From: Haematobacter genomosp. 1
Lineage (GTDB): Bacteria; Pseudomonadota; Alphaproteobacteria; Rhodobacterales; Rhodobacteraceae
Assembly (NCBI RefSeq): GCF_002196855.1
Contig: NZ_NIPW01000015.1
Span: 97,085-161,084 of the forward strand
Direction: 5' to 3'
Length of the DNA stretch: 64,000 bases
The first letter of the stretch is position 1; the number at the start of each line of letters is the position of its first letter. This document shows positions 27,566 through 35,326 of this stretch, piece by piece. The notes under the pieces were generated by a model that was not told the DNA's origin, searched no databases, and saw nothing but the letters and a program-made list of their open reading frames with translations. Made by a program: the position numbers and the translations under genes.

Positions 27566-28423
27566 TCAGCGCATCAGATCCTCGCGCCGCGTGGAGACGG
27601 CAGTGGCGGGGTCAAGCCCGCGCCAGGCGAGGAAGTCGCGATAGAGCTTGTCCGTGGTGCCGGTGTCATAGGCATAGGTCACGGCGACCTGCAGGAAGTT
27701 CTTCCAACGCTCGTCGGTTTCCTTGCGGATCCCGGCGCTGGAGGGGCGCGCGACCACAGGTTTCGGCACGAGCGTCTTGCCGGATTTCAGCCGAAGACGC
27801 GTGACATCCGCCATCGGTCCGGTGGAGGCCGCCCCGTCAACGCGACCGGATTGAAAGGCGGCGATGGCTTCGCTCGATTGTTGGAAGGTGGCGAGCGTTG
27901 CGGCAGGCGCTTTCTCGGAGATGACATCCACGAAGGTCGTTCCTGCGGGCGCGGCGAGGCGGTATTTCGGGTCGCTCAGCTCTGCCCAGGTGGTTGGCGC
28001 GAAATCGTCCTTCACCACAAGTGCTACCGGATACCACATCACCGGTCCGGCGAAGTCGATCGAGAGCGCGCGTTCGGGCGTCGCGTCAAGCTGGAACATG
28101 AAGTCGTACTGGTTCGCCTGCAGCCCTGCCACCGCATTGCCCCAGGTCGTGTCCACGATTGCAAGCTCCACCCCCATTGAATCGGCAATATACTTGCCGA
28201 TGGCGACAGCGACGCCGCGATAGACACTTCCGTTTGACGTCACGCTCACACCATCAGTCGTGCCGCTCAGATCCTTGAAGCACCAGGGTACGGACTGGGC
28301 GCAGCCGAGCCGCACCTTCTTGGTGGACTGGATCTGCTCCCAGGTCGATTGAGCAAGCGCCACGCCCGGCGCAGTTAACGCGGCCGCAACGGCGGCTGCT
28401 TTCATCCACGTGCCGATCGTCAT
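27566..28423 (-). CDS. Amino-acid ABC transporter substrate-binding protein (type II, SBP_bac_3)
   Basis: 285 residues: Sec signal peptide (MTIGTWMKAAAVAAALTAPG, cleavage after ALA), then a GltI/FliY-like fold with IADSMGVELAIVDTTWGNAVAGLQANQYDFMF and the typical ATPERALSIDFAGPV. GGAGA lies 6 nt before ATG 28423, so this start is preferred to 28456. The ligand is probably an amino acid or a heterocyclic carboxylate. It lies 29 nt after the Mo-hydroxylase large subunit in one operon. Confidence 0.92.
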   Translation of the reverse strand: MTIGTWMKAAAVAAALTAPGVALAQSTWEQIQSTKKVRLGCAQSVPWCFKDLSGTTDGVSVTSNGSVYRGVAVAIGKYIADSMGVELAIVDTTWGNAVAGLQANQYDFMFQLDATPERALSIDFAGPVMWYPVALVVKDDFAPTTWAELSDPKYRLAAPAGTTFVDVISEKAPAATLATFQQSSEAIAAFQSGRVDGAASTGPMADVTRLRLKSGKTLVPKPVVARPSSAGIRKETDERWKNFLQVAVTYAYDTGTTDKLYRDFLAWRGLDPATAVSTRREDLMR

Positions 28424-28452
28424 GTTTCTCTCCGTGTTGGGGCCTTGTGCGC

Positions 28453-30783
28453 TCACTTTCCCGCCGCACGGGGACCGCGCGCCAGGACGGCAAAGAGCTT
28501 GGGTGCCGTGAAGGGCATCTGAAGGCCCTCCGTGTCGTAGTCGCGCAGCGCATCCATCACCGCATTGGCAATGGCAGGCGGAGCGGCGATTGTCCCCGCC
28601 TCACCGCAGCCCTTCACGCCAAGCGGATTGGTGCGGCACGGGATTTCCACAAAATCAATCTCAAAGGCGACGAAATCGTCTGCCTTGGGATAGCAATAGT
28701 CCATCAGTGACCCGGTCAGCGGCTGGGCGGTTTCGGGGTCATAGACCACCTCCTCCAACAACGCCTGCGAGATGCCCTGCGCCAGACCGCCGTGGAACTG
28801 ACCTTCCACCAGACGGGGATTGAGGATCGTGCCGACGTCGTTCACCGCCACATAACGGGTCAGCCGGATCTCCGCCGTTTCGATGTCGATCTCGACCTGC
28901 GCGACATGGCAGCCGTTGGGAAAGGTCGGACGTTCCGGCCGGTAATGCGCGGCGATGGACAGCCCCGGCTCCATGCCGGCGGGGAGGAGTGGTGGTGTGA
29001 AAGCCGCGCGCACGCAATCTGCCAGCGTCACGCTGCGGTTCGTGCCGGTCAGGTGGAACCGCCCTTCCTCCTGTCGGAGTGCCGAGACCTCGCCTTCCAG
29101 CAGATGCGCCGCGATGGCTTCAAGCTTTTCTCGTACCCGGCCGGTGGCCAGATGTACCGCATTCCCCCCGACCGCGAGAGCGCGCGACCCGCCTGTGCCG
29201 CGCCCGAAGGCGACCTGATCGGTATCCCCCTGAACGACGCGGATCAGGCGGCGATCCAATCCCAGACCCTGCGCCACGATATTGGCATAGGCCGTCTCAT
29301 GACCCTGACCGTTGTTCTGCGAGCCGACCATGAGCACTGCTGAACCGGACGGATCAAAGCGCAGTTCTGCAAATTCATCCAGCCCCCGGCCACAGCGATC
29401 GATGAAGTAAGCCAACCCCATGCCGGAGAGCTTGCCGCAATCCCGCGCCGCTTCCCGGAGCGACTCCCGCCCGGTGAAATCCGAAAGCGCGACGGCGCGC
29501 TCCGCCAACTGGGCGAAATCCCCATCGTCGTAAACCTGCCCCGTCACCGTCGTGAAGGGCATCTTCCCGCGCGGCACGAAATTCCTGAGCCGCAGGTCTA
29601 CCGGGTCGAAACCGAGCTCGCGCGCTGCTGCATCCACCAGCCGTTCAACGGCGTAGGTCACTTCGGGCCGACCGGCACCGCGATAGGAGTCCGTAGGCAG
29701 TGTATTTGTGAACACGCCGCGAACACGGACATGCACGGCCTCCAGGTCATAGGTCGCGGGATGCAGGCCGTCGCCTGCGACAGTAGCGATGTTCGGCCCA
29801 TGCTGCCCCGGATAGGCACCCATGTCCGAAAGGCAGTCGAACCGCATTGCCAGAAAGCGGCCCGTGTCATCGAGCGCGAGTTCTGCCCGGCAGGTTTGTG
29901 CGCGCCCCTGGGTATCGCTGATCAGGGCCTCGCCGCGATCGGACACCCACTTCACAGGCCGGTTCAGTCTCACCGCCGCCAGCAGCACCAGCGCATATTC
30001 CTGATAGGCGAAAATCTTTGGGCCAAACCCACCGCCCACGTCCGGCGTGATGACCCGCATCCGCCCTTCTGGAATGCCAAACACGTTCTGGCACAGGATG
30101 CGGCGGATCGCATGACCCCCCTGAGAGGAGACATGCAGGGTGAACCGCTCCTCGCGCGCGTCCCACTCACCTATCGCACCGCGCGTCTCCAGCGACATGC
30201 CGGCGACCCGGTTATTGTAAAGGTCCACCGATACCACGTTGGCGGCACGTGCAAAGGCGTCGGCAACCCGCTCCGCATCACCCGAATGCCAGTCAAACCC
30301 GATATTGTCAGGGGCCTCCGGCCATATGCTTGTTTCTCCCGCAAGGGCCTGCTCAACGGTCGCGCAGGTCTCCAGCGGTTCGTAGTCGACGACGACCATG
30401 TCTGCCGCATCGCGCGCCATATCAGGCGTTTCGGCAATCACCACCGCGACCGGCTCACCGACATGACGGACCTGATCCGCGGCCAGCAACGGCCGGGCGG
30501 GAAGCACAGGTCGCGCCCAGTCCCACTTGCCTATCTCCGCCAGACAGGGGAGCGCCTTTGCACCGGCGTTCGCGACATCCGCAGCGGTCAGTACAGCGAG
30601 CACTCCGGGCATCCCGAGAGCCGCCGCAGTGTCTATATCTCCGATCCGGGCATTGCCATGCGGAGACCGCACGACCACCATCGCAGTGCAACCCTCCGGC
30701 CGGATATCGGCCAGGTAGCGCCCCTCACCCCGGAGAAAACGGCGATCCTCTATCCGATGAGCGGTCTGCGCAATGCCCTGCAT
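28453..30783 (-). CDS. Molybdenum hydroxylase, large molybdopterin-binding subunit (CoxL form II/XdhA-like)
   Basis: 776 residues, full family length. N-terminal block AHRIEDRRFLRGEGRYLADI; molybdopterin contacts GGFGPKIFAYQEYALVLLAA (about 250) and the form II CoxL-type loop SYRGAGRPE (about 365); GQGHETAYANIVAQGLG; and near the end KGCGEAGTIAAPPAI with catalytic Glu about 728. It hydroxylates a carbon next to ring nitrogen or oxidises an aldehyde. It sits inside an amino-acid ABC operon, 1 nt after the ATPase gene, without small or medium subunits beside it; those at 4739-6018 are the likely partners. Confidence 0.93.
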   Translation of the reverse strand: MQGIAQTAHRIEDRRFLRGEGRYLADIRPEGCTAMVVVRSPHGNARIGDIDTAAALGMPGVLAVLTAADVANAGAKALPCLAEIGKWDWARPVLPARPLLAADQVRHVGEPVAVVIAETPDMARDAADMVVVDYEPLETCATVEQALAGETSIWPEAPDNIGFDWHSGDAERVADAFARAANVVSVDLYNNRVAGMSLETRGAIGEWDAREERFTLHVSSQGGHAIRRILCQNVFGIPEGRMRVITPDVGGGFGPKIFAYQEYALVLLAAVRLNRPVKWVSDRGEALISDTQGRAQTCRAELALDDTGRFLAMRFDCLSDMGAYPGQHGPNIATVAGDGLHPATYDLEAVHVRVRGVFTNTLPTDSYRGAGRPEVTYAVERLVDAAARELGFDPVDLRLRNFVPRGKMPFTTVTGQVYDDGDFAQLAERAVALSDFTGRESLREAARDCGKLSGMGLAYFIDRCGRGLDEFAELRFDPSGSAVLMVGSQNNGQGHETAYANIVAQGLGLDRRLIRVVQGDTDQVAFGRGTGGSRALAVGGNAVHLATGRVREKLEAIAAHLLEGEVSALRQEEGRFHLTGTNRSVTLADCVRAAFTPPLLPAGMEPGLSIAAHYRPERPTFPNGCHVAQVEIDIETAEIRLTRYVAVNDVGTILNPRLVEGQFHGGLAQGISQALLEEVVYDPETAQPLTGSLMDYCYPKADDFVAFEIDFVEIPCRTNPLGVKGCGEAGTIAAPPAIANAVMDALRDYDTEGLQMPFTAPKLFAVLARGPRAAGK

Positions 30784-30784
30784 T

Positions 30785-31573
30785 TCACTCCGCCGCCATC
30801 TTGTGCTCGGGAATGCGGAATTGCGAGTGGCTCGCGAGAAACTCCCTCATCCGGGGTGTCCGGGGGCGAACGAGCACCTCATGCGGCGGTCCGTCCTCAT
30901 GGATGCAGCCGTTGTGGAGAAAGACAACGCGCGTCGCGACGTTATAGGCGAAGCCCAGTTCGTGCGTGACAATGATCATCGTCATGCCCTCCTCGGCCAG
31001 AAGCCGCATGGAGTTCAGAACCTCGCCCACCAGCTCCGGGTCGAGCGCGGACGTGGGCTCATCGAAAAGCATCAATGTCGGCTGCATGGCCACCGCGCGT
31101 GCGATCGCCACACGCTGCTGTTGTCCGCCCGACAGCGCGGCAGGGTAACGCCCGGCCTTGTCCGCCATTCCCACCCTGTCGAGACAGGTGTGCGCGATGG
31201 CCCGCGCCTCCGCCGCTCCGAGCTTGCGGACCTTCAGAAGCCCCAGCATCACATTCTGCTCGACCGTCAGATGGGGGAAGAGGTTGAACTGCTGGAATAC
31301 CATCCCAACCTGCCCGCGCACCTTCGTCTGCTCCGCAGCGGGATATTCCGTCCCTTTGCCCGAATCTCTGCCGATTTTCTGGCCATCCAGGTAAATCGCA
31401 CCTTCGTCCGGTATCTCAAGCAGGTTGACACAACGCAGCATGGTCGATTTACCGGAACCGGATGAACCAAGCACGACAACCACTTCACCGCGGTTGACGG
31501 TTAAATCAATACCTTTCAAGACGCGTATAGAGCCGAACTCCTTGACGAGCTTTTCAATCCTCAAAGCTTCCAA
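30785..31573 (-). CDS. Amino-acid ABC transporter ATP-binding protein
   Basis: 262 residues, GlnQ/HisP family. Walker A GSSGSGKSTMLRC, Q-loop VFQQFNLFPHLT, signature LSGGQQQRVAIARAV, Walker B LMLFDEPTSALDPE, and H-loop VTHE. The initiation codon appears to be TTG 31573: AGGAGGAG lies 5 nt upstream and the family start EALRIEKLVKEFG follows; a longer TTG start at 31597 has no such site. First gene of the operon, behind the perfect palindrome at 31630-31659. Confidence 0.95.
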   Translation of the reverse strand: MEALRIEKLVKEFGSIRVLKGIDLTVNRGEVVVVLGSSGSGKSTMLRCVNLLEIPDEGAIYLDGQKIGRDSGKGTEYPAAEQTKVRGQVGMVFQQFNLFPHLTVEQNVMLGLLKVRKLGAAEARAIAHTCLDRVGMADKAGRYPAALSGGQQQRVAIARAVAMQPTLMLFDEPTSALDPELVGEVLNSMRLLAEEGMTMIIVTHELGFAYNVATRVVFLHNGCIHEDGPPHEVLVRPRTPRMREFLASHSQFRIPEHKMAAE

Positions 31574-31629
31574 AGCGGCTCCTCCTGTTGCGGACAAGCA
31601 AAATTCGCGCCTTCGACCTTAGGTGTCAA

Positions 31630-31659
31630 CATATTTTCGCACATCAGTGCGAAAATATG
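31630..31659. promoter_or_regulatory. Predicted IclR-type operator, copy 3 (iclR/ABC divergent promoter)
   Basis: A 30-bp palindrome with perfect 13-bp arms (CATATTTTCGCAC and its complement) around ATCA, lying between the ABC ATPase start and the iclR start. The core TCGCAC-N4-GTGCGA (31637-31652) recurs at 6085 and 9140. It could also fold as a hairpin, but the recurrence argues for a protein-binding site. An extra half-site GTGCGA at 31729-31734 may help autoregulation. Confidence 0.7.
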
Positions 31660-31810
31660 AATTTTGCCCGTTATCAGTCCTTTCATTCCGCAATGTGATC
31701 TTGTCATTGCCCGAAATGCCATCATACTGTGCGATATCGCGTGGCCCAGCGGTCGCCATTTCCTGCAGACCCGGCCCCAACCCGTCCGCAAAGACCCAAG
31801 GGAGTATCGC

Positions 31811-32683
31811 ATGGCGAGAATCGCCAAGGCCTCGACGAGCCGCAAACCCGCGAACGCCGCGGGCAAGATCAAGCCGGCTGACTTTGTTTCTGCTCTGGCA
31901 CGCGGCATCGAGGTTCTGCGCCTCTTTTCCGAACATCAGCCGCAGGTCACGACCAGCGAGGTCGCGGAGCGTACCGGCCTCAGCCGTGCTGCGGCACGCC
32001 GCTTCCTGCTCACGCTGACAGAGCTCGGATATCTCAGCAATCAGCAGGAATCGTTCAGCCCGCTGCCCAAGATGCTCGAACTTGGCTATTCCTACCTCTC
32101 GACCTGGAACTTTCGGGAGATCGTGCAGCCCTACCTTGAGGAGGTGGTGCAGGAGCTTTCGGAAAATTGCTCCTTCGCGGTGCTGGACGGGTCCGACGTC
32201 GTTTATCTGTCCCGTGCAGAGGCCCGGCGGATCGTGCAGAGCGTCACGATCTCGGTGGGTACGCGTGTGCCGGCTGCTGTTTCTGCCCTCGGCCGGGTGC
32301 TGCTTGCACATCTGCCGCCCGCCGAACTGGACAGAATTCTCAACCCCGAACTTCTGAAGCCGGTAACGCCCCGGACGATCACCGATCCCGTCCTTTTTGC
32401 AGAGCGTCTCGCGACGGTACGCGATCAGGGTTATGCGCTCGTCGAAGGGGAGTTCGAGGAAGGTCTGATATCGGTTGCCGTGCCCGTGTTTGACGCCGAA
32501 GGGCGCGCTGTTGCGGCCATCAACGTCGGCACACCGATGACGCGGGCGAACGCCGAACAGGTCAAATCGCAGTTTCTGCCAGCAATACAGCGCGCTGCAG
32601 AGAATATCAGCCGGGCCTTTGTCACGAGGTCAAGAAACGTGGATCACGAACTGGTCGTGCGACGCGGCTTCTCCGAAGGCTGA
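31811..32683 (+). CDS. IclR-family transcriptional regulator (PcaR/PobR-like)
   Basis: 290 residues. A winged helix-turn-helix near residue 38-75 (VTTSEVAERTGLSRAAARRFLLTLTELGYL) is followed by the IclR ligand-binding domain with VSVGTRVPAAVSALGRVLLA and GLISVAVPVFDAEGRAVAAINVGTP. GGGAG precedes ATG 31811 by 7 nt. Many relatives respond to aromatic acids. Divergent from the ABC/Mo-hydroxylase operon; with matching palindromes at three promoters it is the likely regulator of the whole catabolic set, as activator or repressor. Confidence 0.93.
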   Translation: MARIAKASTSRKPANAAGKIKPADFVSALARGIEVLRLFSEHQPQVTTSEVAERTGLSRAAARRFLLTLTELGYLSNQQESFSPLPKMLELGYSYLSTWNFREIVQPYLEEVVQELSENCSFAVLDGSDVVYLSRAEARRIVQSVTISVGTRVPAAVSALGRVLLAHLPPAELDRILNPELLKPVTPRTITDPVLFAERLATVRDQGYALVEGEFEEGLISVAVPVFDAEGRAVAAINVGTPMTRANAEQVKSQFLPAIQRAAENISRAFVTRSRNVDHELVVRRGFSEG

Positions 32684-32910
32684 AATGGTCTCGACCGTTA
32701 CCCTGCTGTCGGATTTAGAAATGCGCTTCTGTCCTGCATGATGATGGAACGTGGTTCGGACCGGGGGACAGGCCCAATACCGCCGTCGGTAACACGCAGC
32801 GATCGCCGGAACTGCCCGCATGTTACCGATGGCAACTCTCGACCTCGCGCCCCAGCATCGCGAATAAGGCTGAAGTCCATCCGGAAGGCGGCGTTCAACC
32901 GCAACCCATT

Positions 32911-34461
32911 TCATGCATGGCATTCCACGGGTGATATTACCACGCCTTCTCCCTCACCACGCGGGTCATGCGCGGCGACAGCCCCCTCTCTCGACAGCGC
33001 AATGACGCCGGCCTGACCGGAGAGCGGGCTCAACTCCGGTATGGGCGATACTTCGTGTCCGCGGCTTTGCAGGGCGGCCAGCGCCGGTCCAGCATCCGCT
33101 TCGATCTTCAGGCTGTCGCGACTGTCGGAAAAGGTGCGGCCCAGCAAGAAGCGTGGCCCCCGCAAGGCGGCTTCCGGCGTCTCCTTGAAGTCTATGAGGC
33201 GGGTCAATAGCATCGCGAGCGTCTGCGGTTGGCCATCAGCCCCCTGTGTACCGTAGAGAAACCGCGGCCGCCCCTCCCGCAGGGCCATGCCGGGGTTCAG
33301 CGTGTAAAACGGCAGCTTTCCCGGCGCGAATGCATTGGGGTGCGCAGGGTCATGGGAAAATGCGGCGCCTCGGTTCTGCCACAGGATACCCGTGTCGCCA
33401 GCAATAACCCCGCTCCCCCAGTCGAAATACGTGCTTTGCAATACGCTCGCGGCATTTCCGTGCGCGTCATGCGCGGCAAGGAACACCGTGTCACCTGCCT
33501 GCCAGACGGCCGGCCACGGCAAGGCGCGATGAAGGTCGATCTCCTCCGCATCCTTGTTCAGTCGCGCAGGTGCGATCATCTCCGACGTCCTATCCGGCGC
33601 GAAGCGCGGGTCCGCAATTCCGTCGCGAGAGAGGAACGCGCGTTTGACTGCCTCCACACACAGATGCAGGTGATCCGCGCTTCCGGGCGCAAGGGCGCTC
33701 AACTCGAAGCGCTCGAGTATACCCATGATGGCGAGCGTCACCGCACCCTGCGTTGGCGCGGGCGGCGCCAGAAGCGTCAAATCGCGATAAGGTAATTCTA
33801 GAGGCACACATTCCCGCGACCGTGTCCGCGCAAGATCATCGAGGGAGATCACCACGCCCGCCGCGCGCAATCCGGCAACAATTCTCTGCGCCAGCAGCCC
33901 CTCATAGAAACTGCGCGGGCCGTGTTCGGCTATCTCACGCAGACTGCGCGCAAGGTCTGGTTGACGTTGCACGATGGCATGGCGGGGAAAATGCTGCGCG
34001 AAGCCAGGCCAGTCTTCCGCTTCGGAAGCGCGAAAATCGCGCCAGAACTTCTGGGACGCCGAGATGACGAAACCGGACTCTGCCAGTCCGATGGCTGGCT
34101 GCATCAGATCGCCGAACCGCAACCGCCCCCCCCAGTGCAGGGTGGAAAGCGCATGCGCCCTGCCCCAACCGTCCACGACTGCCGCGGTGGTGAGAACAGA
34201 ACCCGGACCGCGCTGGGGGATTGCACCGGTAACCGGGGGCCGCGCTATACCTTGGCCGATAGCGAGAAGGCAGCTCTTCTGCCCGCGGCGGTCAACCAGC
34301 AGCCAGACCGCATCCCCGCCGATGCCACAGAAATGCGGCATGACAACCGTCAGGACGGCACCCGCCGCGATAATCGCCTCTGCCGCCGTGCCGCCCGCCG
34401 CGAGAATCTCCTGCCCCGCCGCGGTCGCAAGCGGATGCGGGGTCGTTATCGCAGGGCTCAT
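32911..34461 (-). CDS. Gamma-glutamyltransferase-family Ntn-hydrolase, resembling oxamate amidohydrolase HpxW
   Basis: A 516-residue self-processing Ntn hydrolase. The usual GGT nucleophile block TTH is replaced by GDTVFLAAHDAHGN; Thr325 is the predicted nucleophile and new N-terminus after autocleavage. TGILWQNRGAAFS, GKLPFYTLNP, GADGQPQTLA and PRFLLGRTF are blocks I recall from HpxW-type oxamate amidohydrolases rather than classical GGT. There is no obvious signal peptide, so it is probably cytoplasmic. The ATG overlaps the tetR stop as ATGA. Predicted to cleave an amide or gamma-glutamyl bond of a compound brought in by the divergent peptide importer. Confidence 0.8.
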   Translation of the reverse strand: MSPAITTPHPLATAAGQEILAAGGTAAEAIIAAGAVLTVVMPHFCGIGGDAVWLLVDRRGQKSCLLAIGQGIARPPVTGAIPQRGPGSVLTTAAVVDGWGRAHALSTLHWGGRLRFGDLMQPAIGLAESGFVISASQKFWRDFRASEAEDWPGFAQHFPRHAIVQRQPDLARSLREIAEHGPRSFYEGLLAQRIVAGLRAAGVVISLDDLARTRSRECVPLELPYRDLTLLAPPAPTQGAVTLAIMGILERFELSALAPGSADHLHLCVEAVKRAFLSRDGIADPRFAPDRTSEMIAPARLNKDAEEIDLHRALPWPAVWQAGDTVFLAAHDAHGNAASVLQSTYFDWGSGVIAGDTGILWQNRGAAFSHDPAHPNAFAPGKLPFYTLNPGMALREGRPRFLYGTQGADGQPQTLAMLLTRLIDFKETPEAALRGPRFLLGRTFSDSRDSLKIEADAGPALAALQSRGHEVSPIPELSPLSGQAGVIALSREGAVAAHDPRGEGEGVVISPVECHA

Positions 34462-35126
34462 TCCTCCACCCCGGTTCGCAGCCAGCATAGAATGATGTCG
34501 GGCAAAATCCGGCGGCGTCGCTCGAGAAAGGCGGGGCTGGCAAGATCCTCTCCCAGCACGACACCCATTGTATGGCGGTTGGAGGAGTGGATCGTGGCAA
34601 GACCGAGAATGGACAGGTAGAGTTCAGCCGCCTCCGGGCGCCGCGCGAATACGCCCTCTGCGGACCCTCGCGACAAGACGCTGTCGATTCTGGTGAACAG
34701 GTTCCCTGCGCGGTGGTTGACTGCCATGAGCCTGCGAACGTTCTCCCCCTCCACCATGTTCTCGATACGCATCATGCCCTGAAACTCGGGATGCGCGGTC
34801 ATATAGTCGAAGGTGAAACGCACAAGGGCCGCGATCGCGTGATCCGGCGGGTCTTCCCAGAAGGTTGCTTGCGCCTCTGCCGCACGCAGATCGTCATAGA
34901 CCCGTTCCAGACAGGCACGATAGAGACCGTCCTTGCTACCGAAGTAGTGGTAGATCATCCGCACATTGCATTGCGCGCGTTCGATAATCCTCGACACGCT
35001 TGCACCATGATAGCCCTGCGCCACGAATTCCGCCGTCGCAGCTGTCATCAGCCGTTCCTGAACACCGTGCACCGCGTTGGAATCTGCCTTCGCCTTGCTT
35101 TCTCGCACGCTTTTCGTCCCTTTCAT
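34458..35126 (-). CDS. TetR-family transcriptional regulator
   Basis: 222 residues: N-terminal helix-turn-helix MTAATAEFVAQGYHGASVSRIIERAQCNVRMIYHYFGSKDGLY, with the conserved end of the DNA-binding domain, then an alpha-helical ligand domain with a TetR_C-type IENMVEGENVRRL stretch. A TTG six bases upstream is in frame; ATG 35126 is preferred. Coupled to the HpxW-like gene and divergent from the peptide ABC operon; a perfect-arm palindrome at 35220-35243 is its probable operator. Confidence 0.9.
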   Translation of the reverse strand: MKGTKSVRESKAKADSNAVHGVQERLMTAATAEFVAQGYHGASVSRIIERAQCNVRMIYHYFGSKDGLYRACLERVYDDLRAAEAQATFWEDPPDHAIAALVRFTFDYMTAHPEFQGMMRIENMVEGENVRRLMAVNHRAGNLFTRIDSVLSRGSAEGVFARRPEAAELYLSILGLATIHSSNRHTMGVVLGEDLASPAFLERRRRILPDIILCWLRTGVEE

Positions 35127-35219
35127 GTGCAAGCGTCATTCTGAACGCCTATGAATCAGGCATAATTTGCGGATGGCGGGCGTTTTTGCCAGAATCCACG
35201 AAATTTGCCTGTTCATCAG

Positions 35220-35243
35220 GTAAGTAAGCATTCACTTACTTAC
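35220..35243. promoter_or_regulatory. Predicted TetR operator
   Basis: Inverted repeat GTAAGTAAG-N6-CTTACTTAC, perfect 9-bp arms, in the 200-bp gap between the divergent tetR and peptide-importer genes. Length and AT-rich symmetric arms are typical of TetR-family operators, and its position would allow one regulator to control both directions. Confidence 0.7.
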
Positions 35244-35326
35244 GAAGCAAGCCAAAACGCCAGCAACATATCCTTTTACACCAGCAGCTTGCCCCATAGA
35301 GGCAGGCCGGAGCAAAACGGACGGAC

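Noticed and set aside
31630..31659. The 30-bp palindrome considered as a terminator hairpin
   Set aside because: It lies between two divergent gene starts, where no transcript ends, and its core recurs at two other promoters.
32684..32910. Space between iclR and the HpxW-like gene with several short frames
   Set aside because: The two genes converge here; the frames show no motifs. Possible old IS debris, but nothing specific could be supported.
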